Assembly: GCA_002869225.1 (NCBI GenBank)
Contig: PKTG01000129.1
Location: 1 to 33,603, forward strand
DNA length: 33,603 bases
Origin: Candidatus Muiribacterium halophilum
GTDB lineage: Bacteria > Muiribacteriota > Muiribacteriia > Muiribacteriales > Muiribacteriaceae
Direction of reading: 5' to 3'
Shown here: positions 16,994 through 25,395 of the stretch, one piece after another
Position numbering within the stretch: position 1 is the stretch's first letter
Layout of the letters: every line of letters starts with the position of its first letter
Notes under the pieces: model-generated
What the model was told of the DNA's origin: nothing
The model's database searches: none
What the model saw: the letters and a program-made list of their open reading frames with translations, nothing else
Translations under genes and position numbers: made by a program

Positions 16994-17067
16994 GCAACTT
17001 TCATTGACGATTACTCGCTTTGCTCGTAATAAGCCATAAAATATTGCATTTATGCAATCATCTGAAT
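16994..17067. repeat. Convergent gap with two small palindromes (weak terminator)
   Basis: ATTGCAT (17043-17049) and ATGCAAT (17052-17058) make a 7-bp hairpin. Read on the minus strand it is followed by ATTTTAT, so it may end the minus-strand operon. Upstream, 17010-17030 is an imperfect palindrome built on GCTTTGC. The stretch also shares AGTTAAGCAACT with 31011-31022. Confidence 0.4.
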
Positions 17068-18321
17068 TTAATTCCATCCATACTTTTCTAAAATCGCCTG
17101 TGCTTTTTCAGCTTCATCACTATCCGGATATTCATCAACAAGTATTTTTGCTTTTTCTTTAAGATCATCCCACATAAAAAGATGATCCTTATCTATAGTG
17201 ATTATCTTATAAAGCGCATCTTTTACAAGCGGAGAATCTTCATATACATCGATCAATGTCTCAAATCTTTCTCTGGCTTTTTTTATAGAAGAGGTATCCT
17301 TTATATATCTTGAGCCTGTCTCATCAAGAAAATATTTCACCTGATCTGAAAGTATGACACCGGTCTTATAAAGATAAACCGGTTCAAAAACAGAATTGTT
17401 TCTAAAATGATCTTCATAGGAATCTTCCAGGACGTTTAGTGCCTCATTTTTTTTATTATCAAGTGCAAGAAGGTCAACATACTTTAATATGACTACAGGA
17501 GAATCATAATCAGAATCCTGGTATGCTTCTTTTGCCTTTCTGGTTATCTCGTCAAGATTATAAGTCTTTTGAGCGATAAGTTCTTCCTTTTTCTTGGCGT
17601 TTTCAGGATCTCTCTTTTCAAGAACCTTTAAATACTTCCTAGCCAGATCCCATTCCCCTTTTTTTATAAGGAATTCCACACTTGACTCAATTGGTAAAAG
17701 ACCTTGTTCGATATTCTTCCATATATCAGTAGCTTTTGTAATATTTCCTGAATCAACATAGTAAACAAATAATCTTTTTTTTATCTGATCTCTATCCGGT
17801 GCATCTTCAAAATTATTCAGATACTTTTCAAGAAACTCAGCTTTTTCCTTCGATTCTTTTTTAAGATCTGCAATCTCCATATAAACAGACATCATATCAA
17901 GAGATCTTGGAAAAGTATTTACAAGTCTTGTCAAAGTATTTAAAAGATTATCAACTCTACCAGCCTCTCTATAAATATCGGCTATTTCTTTTAGTGCTGA
18001 TTTTTCAACTTCGGTTCCTGAAAATGCAAGTGCTGCTTTTTTAAGCAGATCTATACTTTTATCCATTTGTTCCTGCGATAATGATCTATATACTTTACCA
18101 AGATAAAAATAACTCTGTCTTGCATAATTTGAAGTTCCATAGTTATTAATGAGTTCAATAAAATCTTCCTTTGCTCTCATCTGATCTTTCGATCTATAAT
18201 AAGACATAGCTTCATCAAACAACTTTTTTGCCGGATCTTCGATCAATAGATCCGAAGTTTGAGCAATGATGTTAAAACAGGAAATAGATATTAAAAAGAT
18301 CACAATGATAAAACGTTTCAT
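17068..18321 (-). CDS. Periplasmic TPR-repeat protein
   Basis: The 417-residue protein has a signal peptide (MKRFIIVIFLISISCFNIIAQ) that probably ends at Ala20-Gln21. A cysteine at position 15 lies within the hydrophobic core and is not a convincing lipobox. The rest is helical with tetratricopeptide-type repeats, for example PAKKLFDEAMSYYRSKDQ, ARQSYFYLGKVYRS and EKSALKEIADIYREAG, and a final DEAEKAQAILEKYG. This pattern recalls outer-membrane-associated TPR proteins such as YbgF/CpoB or BamD relatives, but no diagnostic feature fixes the family. It is the last gene of a four-gene minus operon, starting two bases after AmrB, whose final codons contain its GAGAGGG ribosome site. Confidence 0.8.
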   Translation of the reverse strand: MKRFIIVIFLISISCFNIIAQTSDLLIEDPAKKLFDEAMSYYRSKDQMRAKEDFIELINNYGTSNYARQSYFYLGKVYRSLSQEQMDKSIDLLKKAALAFSGTEVEKSALKEIADIYREAGRVDNLLNTLTRLVNTFPRSLDMMSVYMEIADLKKESKEKAEFLEKYLNNFEDAPDRDQIKKRLFVYYVDSGNITKATDIWKNIEQGLLPIESSVEFLIKKGEWDLARKYLKVLEKRDPENAKKKEELIAQKTYNLDEITRKAKEAYQDSDYDSPVVILKYVDLLALDNKKNEALNVLEDSYEDHFRNNSVFEPVYLYKTGVILSDQVKYFLDETGSRYIKDTSSIKKARERFETLIDVYEDSPLVKDALYKIITIDKDHLFMWDDLKEKAKILVDEYPDSDEAEKAQAILEKYGWN

Positions 18322-18323
18322 AA

Positions 18324-19169
18324 TTACCCTCTCTGTAAATATATTATTGAAGCATATGCTACTACTTTGTCCATCGGCGAAGCTGCAGATGAATCAGTAT
18401 ACTTTAGAAGTTTTCCTTTTACCTTATCGGAAAATGCATAGCTAAATAAAAGTATCGGAGAAATACCACATATTGAAATATTATTTTTGTAAACATAATC
18501 AAACAATCTATCAGATTCCATCTCTTTTATGTTATCAATAGCCGGCATATCAAGTGTCCTAGCTTTTTCTTTTGATACATAATGTGAAAAATCACTTGAG
18601 ATAATAAATATAACATCTCTTTCTGTTACTGTATCAAATAATCTTTTCAGACTTTTAGCTGCATTTTTTAGACTCTCTTTTTCATGAATAGATACACCAA
18701 CAGGTAATATCTCAAACTCCCTATCATCCATAATATATTGAATAAAAGGAATCTGTACTTCTATAGAATGTTCATGTTTATGTGATTCTTCATCAAGTTC
18801 AAAATGATCGATATCCTTCACTTTATCTTTAAGGTAGGAACTAACTTTAGCTTTCCCCAGAGGAGTCTCCCAATAATCAGCATCTGATACTGCTAAAGGT
18901 CTCGAAAGACCCGTATGATCAGGACCAAGTATTATAAAAACAGGATCTTTAAGGAGTTCTTTATCAATGCATGCATACAAACTCGCAGCTGCAGAGCCCG
19001 AGAACACATATCCTGCATGTGGTGATATACCACCAAATATCTTATCATCCTTAAAAATATATTTATTAAACTCACTTGAAACACTGTCAAAAGAACTTTT
19101 AAGTTCCTTTAAAAGTTCTTTTTTTTCCTCTGGATAAAACCTTCCAGCTACAACTGGTTTTCTTATCAA
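18324..19169 (-). CDS. amrB: MEMO1 family / AmmeMemoRadiSam system protein B
   Basis: The 281-residue length and motifs identify the MEMO1 family: the opening RKPVVAGRFYP, GGISPHAGYVFSG, ILGPDHTG, HSIEVQIPF and SSDFSHY. The histidines in these segments line the metal- or substrate-binding pocket related to extradiol dioxygenases. In bacteria it often accompanies AMMECR1 and a radical SAM protein, giving the AmmeMemoRadiSam name, but neither partner is next to it here. Its reaction is not established. The start is TTG at 19169, preceded by GAGGT. It follows the nucleoside phosphorylase by four bases and precedes the TPR gene by two. Confidence 0.9.
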   Translation of the reverse strand: MIRKPVVAGRFYPEEKKELLKELKSSFDSVSSEFNKYIFKDDKIFGGISPHAGYVFSGSAAASLYACIDKELLKDPVFIILGPDHTGLSRPLAVSDADYWETPLGKAKVSSYLKDKVKDIDHFELDEESHKHEHSIEVQIPFIQYIMDDREFEILPVGVSIHEKESLKNAAKSLKRLFDTVTERDVIFIISSDFSHYVSKEKARTLDMPAIDNIKEMESDRLFDYVYKNNISICGISPILLFSYAFSDKVKGKLLKYTDSSAASPMDKVVAYASIIYLQRG

Positions 19170-19173
19170 GATA

Positions 19174-20478
19174 TTACCTCACAATATTATATATAAGTTT
19201 AGGTTTTTCAACATTATCAGAAGTAATATTATAAGCATTCAATATCTGATCTATAATATCCTGTGAAAGCTCAGACTGATTATGATATATCTTTGCAATA
19301 ACATCTCCAGAAGCTATTTTATCAGAAGTCTTTTTTAAAAGTTCTATGCCTACTACAGGATCAATATCATCTTCTTTTTTTGCTCTACCGGCACCAAGGT
19401 GCATAGCCGCTTTTCCTATAGATAATGCATCTATACCTTTTACAAAACCATCTTTTGTTATCTTTACATCAAAGATACTTTTTGCCTTTCCCATAATCGA
19501 AAAATCATCTACCACTTTATCATCTCCACCCTGAGCTTTTATCATCTCTCTGAATTTTTCAAGTGCTTTTCCATTATTCAGATTTTCCCTAAGCATTCTT
19601 TTTCTATCTTCAGGATCCTTTCCAATATTTCCAAGTGAAAGCATCTCACTGCCAAGTTCAATACAAAGCTGAGTAAGATCTTCAGGTCCATTACCTCTCA
19701 ACGTATCAATTGATTCCTCGACCTCAAGAGAATTCCCAACTTTTTTACCCAAAGGCTGATCCATATTAGAGATAACCGCACTCATATTTCTTCCATTATG
19801 CTTTCCGATCTCGACCATGAGCTTAGCAAGAGTCTCAGCATCTTTAAGGTTCTGCATAAAAGCGCCTTTACCACATTTTACATCAAGAACTATACCATCG
19901 TTACCTGCTGCAAGTTTTTTACTCATAATACTGCCAGCTATAAGAGGTATAGAATCTACAGTTGCTGTCACGTCTCTGAGAGCGTAAAACTTTTTATCAG
20001 CTGGAGCGAGGTTACCTGTCTGACCTACAACTGCTAGTCCTGTATCATTTACAATATCAAAGAACTTATCAGTCGATATATTGATCTGAAATCCAGGTAT
20101 GGATTCCAGTTTATCCAATGTTCCACCTGTGTGTCCTAATCCTCTTCCTGACATCTTACCAACTTTAAGTCCACAGCTTGCTACAAGTGGTCCAAGAATA
20201 AGAGTTGTCTTATCTCCGACTCCACCACTAGAATGTTTGTCCACTTTAGCACCCTGAATAGGAGAGAGATCCATCATGTCCCCCGAGCTTGCCATAAGCA
20301 TTGTAAGTTTTGCAGCCTCAGCATCCTCCATGCCCGAAAAATAAACAGACATAAGCCATGCGCTTATCTGATAATCCGGTATATTCCCTTTAACATATTC
20401 TGTTATAAGAAACTCAAGTTCCTCGTCAGAGTTTCTATGTCCATCTCTTTTTTTGATAATGATATCGTACATGTTCAT
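19174..20478 (-). CDS. pdp: Pyrimidine-nucleoside (thymidine) phosphorylase
   Basis: The 434-residue length fits the family that splits thymidine, uridine or deoxyuridine with phosphate into a base and (deoxy)ribose-1-phosphate. The phosphate-binding motif is KHSSGGVGDKT (81-91) and the signature is SGRGLGHTGGTLDKLE (110-125). Further matches are the N-terminal helix set (DEELEFLITEYVKGNIPDYQ), AGNDGIVLDVKCG and GHNGRNM-like text. DeoA and Pdp cannot be separated with certainty; the length and Lys81/Ser83 region are compatible with Pdp. GGAGGAC lies seven bases before the ATG at 20478, preferred over the in-frame ATG at 20472. It overlaps the site-2 protease gene by 4 nt. Confidence 0.92.
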   Translation of the reverse strand: MNMYDIIIKKRDGHRNSDEELEFLITEYVKGNIPDYQISAWLMSVYFSGMEDAEAAKLTMLMASSGDMMDLSPIQGAKVDKHSSGGVGDKTTLILGPLVASCGLKVGKMSGRGLGHTGGTLDKLESIPGFQINISTDKFFDIVNDTGLAVVGQTGNLAPADKKFYALRDVTATVDSIPLIAGSIMSKKLAAGNDGIVLDVKCGKGAFMQNLKDAETLAKLMVEIGKHNGRNMSAVISNMDQPLGKKVGNSLEVEESIDTLRGNGPEDLTQLCIELGSEMLSLGNIGKDPEDRKRMLRENLNNGKALEKFREMIKAQGGDDKVVDDFSIMGKAKSIFDVKITKDGFVKGIDALSIGKAAMHLGAGRAKKEDDIDPVVGIELLKKTSDKIASGDVIAKIYHNQSELSQDIIDQILNAYNITSDNVEKPKLIYNIVR

Positions 20479-21260
20479 AAAATAAGTCCTCCAAGATATT
20501 GAAAAAATGTTGTAGATAATCTTAAAACAAAACCAAAACCATTAAACATCCATAATATGATAATTATAAAAAAACCATATTTTTCTAAAGATATATATGA
20601 TCTCGCTGCATTATCAGGCAGGAGTCCGTATACTATTCTACTTCCATCTAAAGGAGGAATAGGAATAAGATTAAAAAAGGCAAGGTGAATATTTAATTGA
20701 GAAAAATAAATAAGATATGTTCTTAAATATTCATTATTAAGATTTAGATTTATTGTAAATTTCAAAAGAAAAAGACCTATAGTACATAAGATTATATTTG
20801 TTATAGGACCGGCTGCACCAACTTTAGCCATATCTTTTCTTGGATCATCAAAAAACATAGGATTTATTGGAACTGGTTTTGCAAGATTTATTCCTATAAT
20901 TATATAAAGAAAAATATTTCCTATATCAAAAAGGACAACACCAGCAAGTAGAGCAAACGCCCATATTCTTATATGGTTTAATGGGTTTAGACTTATTCTT
21001 CCTAATCTTGAAGCTGTCTCATCACCTAAAACCTTTGCGGCAAACCCATGAGCCTGTTCATGAAGAATAATAGCGGGTAATATTGCAAATATTATTATAA
21101 GACCAAATGCAAGATTATCGATTGTAAGGTTCTGTCTACCATCTATCATATTGTTTATAAGTAATAGAACGATAATTATAATAGCTATATTCACAATCTT
21201 ATAATCAAGTCCGAATCTTGAAGCTAATCTGGATACAAATCTTCTATAAGAATTAATCAT
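20475..21260 (-). CDS. Site-2 protease family membrane metalloprotease
   Basis: The 261-residue protein has five or six hydrophobic segments. The zinc motif HEQAH (His67, Glu68, His71) lies in one of them. The second motif, NLIPIPPLDGSRIVY, supplies the third ligand Asp205. The length fits the minimal M50B/YwhC-type family without a PDZ domain, which cuts membrane-embedded substrates. Its target is unknown; such proteases often release anti-sigma factors or process signal peptides. It is the first gene of the minus-strand operon and has no visible Shine-Dalgarno. A promoter whose -10 box ends just six bases before the ATG suggests a leaderless transcript. Confidence 0.9.
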   Translation of the reverse strand: MINSYRRFVSRLASRFGLDYKIVNIAIIIIVLLLINNMIDGRQNLTIDNLAFGLIIIFAILPAIILHEQAHGFAAKVLGDETASRLGRISLNPLNHIRIWAFALLAGVVLFDIGNIFLYIIIGINLAKPVPINPMFFDDPRKDMAKVGAAGPITNIILCTIGLFLLKFTINLNLNNEYLRTYLIYFSQLNIHLAFFNLIPIPPLDGSRIVYGLLPDNAARSYISLEKYGFFIIIILWMFNGFGFVLRLSTTFFQYLGGLIL

Positions 21261-21266
21261 GTGTTC

Positions 21267-21295
21267 ATTTTAATTTTTAATAAGTGAAAAATCAA
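21267..21295 (-). promoter_or_regulatory. Minus-strand promoter of the site-2 protease operon
   Basis: On the minus strand TTGATT (21290-21295) and TAAAAT (21267-21272) are 17 nt apart. The start codon lies at 21258-21260, so the predicted first transcribed base is at or next to the A of ATG. Divergent from the promoter at 21325-21353. Confidence 0.5.
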
Positions 21296-21324
21296 GAAAG
21301 ATTAGGGTTAGAGGTTAGTTTTAG

Positions 21325-21353
21325 TTGACTATATTAGTATAGATTTGTAATAT
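21325..21353 (+). promoter_or_regulatory. Promoter of the maltosyltransferase operon
   Basis: TTGACT (21325-21330) and TAATAT (21348-21353) are separated by 17 nt. The GGAGGA ribosome site (21378-21383) and ATG (21391) follow at normal distances. The two divergent promoters share a 130-nt gap. Confidence 0.7.
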
Positions 21354-21390
21354 TTAGTAAATAATTCTTTCCTATGTGGAGGACAATTAG

Positions 21391-23247
21391 ATGTATCTTG
21401 AAGAACTATACAATAAACTCGATGAGATAAATACCGACTATTCTTTACCTGAAAGCTGGAAAGAGATTCATGACATTGATGAAAATCTTCAAAAATATTA
21501 TAAAAAAGCATTTAAGGATATTTTGGAATCATCTGAAGATAGAAGAAGTCATAATCATCTTTCAATAGTTCAATTATATCTTCAACATTTCTCAGCTTAT
21601 AGTCACACAGGAGACCCAAGGTTTGATAAAGCTTCACTCTTAAAGACTATACCACTTTTAAAAATATTCAAACAGAGTGGATTCAATTCTATTATGCTAC
21701 TTCCACACTTCATGAGATCTGAAAGATTTAAAAAGGGAGACAAGGGAAGTCCATATTCAGTTAAAGATTATTATACGATCGACCCTTCCTTAAAAGACGA
21801 GATAATACCAGATTGTCAAACTGATACTCTTTTCGGGGCATTTATTGAAGCCGCCCATAAAATGGGAATAAAAGTCTTTATAGACATGGTGCCAAGAACA
21901 GCAGCCAGAGATTCACTTTGGATACTTGAAAACCCAGAGTGGTTTTACTGGGTAAGACCTGAAAATACCGATAGATTAGTAGAACTATTAAAGACTCCAA
22001 TAAAAGACCTTGGACCAGCCTCATCAATGAGCGTTGAAAACATAAATACTGTCCTTGATAATCTTCCAATGCATGAAATACTGGATATTTTCGAATATGC
22101 TCCTTCAGTATCTTATCCTGAAAAATGGGAAAGATTAAAAATAGAAAATAAAGATAATACAGATTTTCTAGACAAACTGGTTGAGGAATTCAATTTGATA
22201 ACACCTCCATGCACTTCGGATTGTGTGAACGATCCTCAACCTGCTTGGACTGATGTTACGCCACTTCGATTATTCCAGGACTATAGTCATCAGATAATGG
22301 ATAAATTTTCTGACTCTATATTAGAAAGACCTCCATTTTTTATACAACCTGTATTAAAAGCTTCTAACTTTCCTGGAAAAGTCCCACTAGATGATCTTTG
22401 GAATAAAATAGCAGAGATACCTCATTATTATATTGATAAGTATCATGTTGATGGTCTAAGAGGTGATATGTTTCATGCACTTCCTTCAAAACTTATTGAA
22501 AAGATGACACAAAAAATACCTGATAAGAAGGGTTTTACTTTGATTATGGAAAATCTTGATAACAAAGCTGGCAATGATCTTTCTATAGAACATGGTTTTG
22601 ATTATTACACAGGAAATCTCTTTGCGGTTATTGAAGAAGGCGCTCATAGTATGGATTATTATTTAAATCAGATAACTGGATTTAAGACAGCAATATTAAA
22701 TATGCCTGTTATCGGTGATTCAGTACCAATCCTTTCCAGAAATAGAGAAAAAGCATTATTTCAGATCGCATTGAGTGCTTTTATTCCAAATGGAGCTTTT
22801 GGTGTTACAGCGGATACAATAATTGAAAATAAGCTACCATTAAATTATGGCCTTGGGTTTTCTGATCAGATGCAAAGGGATTTCAATGAACTTTTAATAA
22901 AAGATGACAGGACTCTGTCATATTTTAATTATGATTGTATGAACCGAGAATGGTCCAAGCAGAAGATGGAACTTATAGATTTTTTTAAAGAACTCAACAG
23001 TTTAAGGGAAGAGATCTTTTCGGAAGATATAGCCTTCAAACTAAGCAAAATTAATCATGAACAACATTCACTGACATGGGAGATGTGTTCTGAAAAAAAC
23101 AGTTACATAATCCATGTAAGATTCGAAGATGAAGACCAGATTCAAATAGATAACACAAAGATCATATATTCATTAAATATTAAACAGGAACAAGAAATTA
23201 TAAAGATGAAACCATATAGTATAATAGTAGAAAGGATAATAATATGA
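21391..23247 (+). CDS. GH13-fold maltosyltransferase (Thermotoga MmtA-like)
   Basis: The 618-residue protein is a GH13-clan barrel enzyme. Several stretches closely recall the Thermotoga maritima maltosyltransferase, which moves maltosyl units between maltodextrins: FKKGDKGSPYSVK, DMVPRTAARDS, NPEWFYWV, VNDPQPAWTDVT and KASNFPGK. Putative catalytic residues are Asp359 in VDGLRGDMFHALP (nucleophile), Glu387 in LIMENLD (acid/base) and Asp443 in VIGDSVP. The C-terminal part after about 540 would be the small beta domain. No signal peptide is seen, so it works in the cytoplasm, probably on glycogen or maltodextrin. The comparison is from memory, not from a search, and a GlgE-type relative is possible. 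The following DUF89 gene overlaps by 4 nt. Confidence 0.82.
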   Translation: MYLEELYNKLDEINTDYSLPESWKEIHDIDENLQKYYKKAFKDILESSEDRRSHNHLSIVQLYLQHFSAYSHTGDPRFDKASLLKTIPLLKIFKQSGFNSIMLLPHFMRSERFKKGDKGSPYSVKDYYTIDPSLKDEIIPDCQTDTLFGAFIEAAHKMGIKVFIDMVPRTAARDSLWILENPEWFYWVRPENTDRLVELLKTPIKDLGPASSMSVENINTVLDNLPMHEILDIFEYAPSVSYPEKWERLKIENKDNTDFLDKLVEEFNLITPPCTSDCVNDPQPAWTDVTPLRLFQDYSHQIMDKFSDSILERPPFFIQPVLKASNFPGKVPLDDLWNKIAEIPHYYIDKYHVDGLRGDMFHALPSKLIEKMTQKIPDKKGFTLIMENLDNKAGNDLSIEHGFDYYTGNLFAVIEEGAHSMDYYLNQITGFKTAILNMPVIGDSVPILSRNREKALFQIALSAFIPNGAFGVTADTIIENKLPLNYGLGFSDQMQRDFNELLIKDDRTLSYFNYDCMNREWSKQKMELIDFFKELNSLREEIFSEDIAFKLSKINHEQHSLTWEMCSEKNSYIIHVRFEDEDQIQIDNTKIIYSLNIKQEQEIIKMKPYSIIVERIII

Positions 23248-24119
23248 GAACATTTCCCGAATGTGTACCTTGCCTTATGTCTCAAATGCTTTACGCTCTT
23301 GAAAAGACATCTTTAATGAAAGATGAAAAGAATGAATTTTACTATCGGTGGGTAAAAGAGATCGCAAAAAATGTTCCGCAAACAACACCAATGGAACTTG
23401 CTACCTCCTTACATAAAGAAATACGTGATCTATCAGGAGAAGATCCTTATAAAGAGATAAAAGAGCTTTCAACTAAACTTCTTAAGAAAAATGAACGGTT
23501 AATAAGATCTCATTATAAAAGATCTCAGGAGCTATCAGATATCTTATCGCTCGTTATATGCGGCAATCTTATCGACATAAAATCTCACGCTGAACTTGGT
23601 AGATTAAATATGGAAGCTATACTTGAAAAGGGACTATCAAAAAAATTTGCTATAGATCACAGTGAAACATTCAAAAAAAGAATAGAAGATGCTAATAATA
23701 TTCTTTATCTTGGGGATAATGCCGGGGAGATCTATTTCGATAAATATTTTGTTAAATGGCTTCAGGAAAAAGGCAAAAAAGTATATTTTGTGGTAAGAGG
23801 AGACAATATTTTAAACGATGCAACTTTAAAAGAGGCAAAAGAGTGTAATATAGAAGATTATTGTTTCAAAGTAATAAATAACGGTCATCATGCCCCAGGA
23901 ACTATGATCAAAGAATGTTCTGAAGAGTTTAAAAAAATATATAAAAAAGCTGATCTTGTTATATCCAAAGGTCAGGGAAATCTAGAAACGTTGATAGATA
24001 ATAGAGAAAAAGATATTTTCTTTTTACTATTAACAAAGTGTCCTGCTATATCAAATCTACTTGGAACTAAAATAAAAGATGCTGTGATCGTCTATAATAT
24101 GAAACTTGAAACTGAGTAA
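23244..24119 (+). CDS. DUF89 / ARMT1-type damage-control phosphatase
   Basis: The 291-residue protein starts with FPECVPC (Cys7, Cys10), as in the stand-alone prokaryotic DUF89 subfamily. The metal-site motif is YLGDNAGEI (Asp158, Asn159), followed by RGDNILNDAT (Asn191, Asp192) and ISKGQGNLETL, all family landmarks. Members are metal-dependent phosphatases thought to remove harmful or misplaced sugar phosphates. The ATGA overlap with the maltosyltransferase suggests that its substrate may be a sugar phosphate made in maltodextrin or glycogen handling; that is inference. The gene is followed by a repeat-filled gap rather than a clear terminator. Confidence 0.88.
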   Translation: MRTFPECVPCLMSQMLYALEKTSLMKDEKNEFYYRWVKEIAKNVPQTTPMELATSLHKEIRDLSGEDPYKEIKELSTKLLKKNERLIRSHYKRSQELSDILSLVICGNLIDIKSHAELGRLNMEAILEKGLSKKFAIDHSETFKKRIEDANNILYLGDNAGEIYFDKYFVKWLQEKGKKVYFVVRGDNILNDATLKEAKECNIEDYCFKVINNGHHAPGTMIKECSEEFKKIYKKADLVISKGQGNLETLIDNREKDIFFLLLTKCPAISNLLGTKIKDAVIVYNMKLETE

Positions 24120-24365
24120 CACGTGAAGCGTTAAACGAAATGGGTTGAACTGAGTCTAGGGTCGTGAATCGCGAGTCATTGGTCAAGGGTCAATAAAAAG
24201 TTCGCGTAGCGAACATAAAAGTGGCTGAAGCCAAATAAAAGGTAGTAAAGCTACCGGGGAAAGTTGCCTTGACGCTGCTGTAAGCAGTTTTTACAACAAC
24301 GCTAGTTGTAGGTTTGATTACTACAAACTACTAACTACTAAATGTTTTTTACATTTAATTCAGAT
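24120..24365. repeat. Repeat-filled gap with a tandem array of tiny hairpins
   Basis: No gene is visible in this stretch. It begins with a GTGAAGCG-type repeat (24122-24144). From 24200 it has a regular array of small hairpins: GTTCGC/GCGAAC (24200-24214), TGGCT/AGCCA (24222-24233), GGTAG/CTACC (24241-24255), CTGC/GCAG (24275-24287) and TACAAC/GTTGTA (24292-24310). The first three begin about 20 nt apart, separated by AATAAAA-like spacers. The segment 24311-24338 recurs at 28446-28472. Confidence 0.65.
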
Positions 24366-24394
24366 TTGATAAAGAAAGTTAAAAAATGTAATAT
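24366..24394 (+). promoter_or_regulatory. Promoter of the epimerase-TPR-ligase operon
   Basis: TTGATA (24366-24371) and TAATAT (24389-24394) are 17 nt apart, about 30 nt before the ATG at 24424. The TTG at 24394 overlaps the -10 box and so is not the start codon. Confidence 0.7.
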
Positions 24395-24423
24395 TGAACA
24401 ATAAATCAAAGTCAGGAGAACAT

Positions 24424-25395
24424 ATGAAAGCTCTAATTACAGGTGGTGCAGGTTTCATCGGTTCACACCTTTGTGAATATATGCTTTGTAAAGGCGATGA
24501 AGTGATTGTAATAGATAACTTATCAACAGGAAGACATGAAAATATAAAAAAATTTGAAGAAAATAAAGAATTTACATTTATTTTTGGCGATATATTAGAC
24601 AAAAAATCATTTGATGATCCGAGCCTATATGATATAGATATCATAATACATCTTGCCGCTGCTGTTGGAGTAAAATACATAATCGAGAACCCGGTTAAGA
24701 GCATTAAGACAAATGTCAAAGGAACAGAGATAATACTTGAATTTGCTAATTCTAAAAACATACCGGTTTTCATTGCTTCGACATCCGAAGTATATGGTAA
24801 AAACACACATATACCTCTAAAAGAAGACGATGACAGGGTTAGTGGTTCTACCGGAGTATCAAGGTGGAGTTATGCATGTTCTAAAGCACTTGATGAATTT
24901 CTTTCACTCGCTTATTATCACGAAAAAAAACTCCCGGTTATTATTGGCAGGTTCTTTAATACATGCGGTCCAAGACAGTTAGGAGACTATGGGATGGTAA
25001 TACCTAAATTTGTGCGAAATGCACTTCTTGACCTTCCAATACCTATTTATGGCGATGGTTCGCAGATAAGATGTTTCACTCATGTAAAGGATGTAATAAA
25101 AGCAATCTATTCCTTAATAAATAAAAAAGAATGTTATGGTCAGGTATTTAATATAGGAAGTGATATTCCAATAACTATTTCAGAACTTGCAACTCTAATC
25201 ATTAATTTGACCGATTCAAAATCAGAAATAGAATATATTCCATACAATAAAGTTTATGGAAAAAACTTTGAGGATATGATGGTAAGACAACCTTCACTTG
25301 AAAAGATAAAAAAATATATTGGATTTGAATATAAAGCTGATATTAAGAATATTTTAAACGATATTATAAAACATATGAAGGAAAATGATCTATGA
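24424..25395 (+). CDS. NAD-dependent nucleotide-sugar epimerase/dehydratase
   Basis: The 323-residue protein starts at the ATG at 24424, preceded by CAGGAGA. It is an extended short-chain dehydrogenase: GGAGFIGSHL (residues 7-16) binds NAD, IIHLAAAVGV and ASTSEVYG mark the fold, and WSYACSK supplies the catalytic Tyr and Lys. GRFFNTCGPRQ and DVIKAIYSLI are typical of enzymes acting on UDP- or GDP-sugars, such as UDP-glucose 4-epimerase or UDP-glucuronate decarboxylase. The exact sugar is not fixed. With the O-antigen ligase-like gene two places on, a role in surface polysaccharide supply is likely. It overlaps the next gene by 4 nt. Confidence 0.88.
   Translation: MKALITGGAGFIGSHLCEYMLCKGDEVIVIDNLSTGRHENIKKFEENKEFTFIFGDILDKKSFDDPSLYDIDIIIHLAAAVGVKYIIENPVKSIKTNVKGTEIILEFANSKNIPVFIASTSEVYGKNTHIPLKEDDDRVSGSTGVSRWSYACSKALDEFLSLAYYHEKKLPVIIGRFFNTCGPRQLGDYGMVIPKFVRNALLDLPIPIYGDGSQIRCFTHVKDVIKAIYSLINKKECYGQVFNIGSDIPITISELATLIINLTDSKSEIEYIPYNKVYGKNFEDMMVRQPSLEKIKKYIGFEYKADIKNILNDIIKHMKENDL

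Noticed and set aside
24193-24310. CRISPR array
   Set aside because: The units differ in sequence and only share size and symmetry; there are no identical repeats or cas genes.
24394-24423. TTG start for the epimerase
   Set aside because: It overlaps the -10 box; ATG 24424 has a Shine-Dalgarno and begins exactly at the nucleotide-binding strand.
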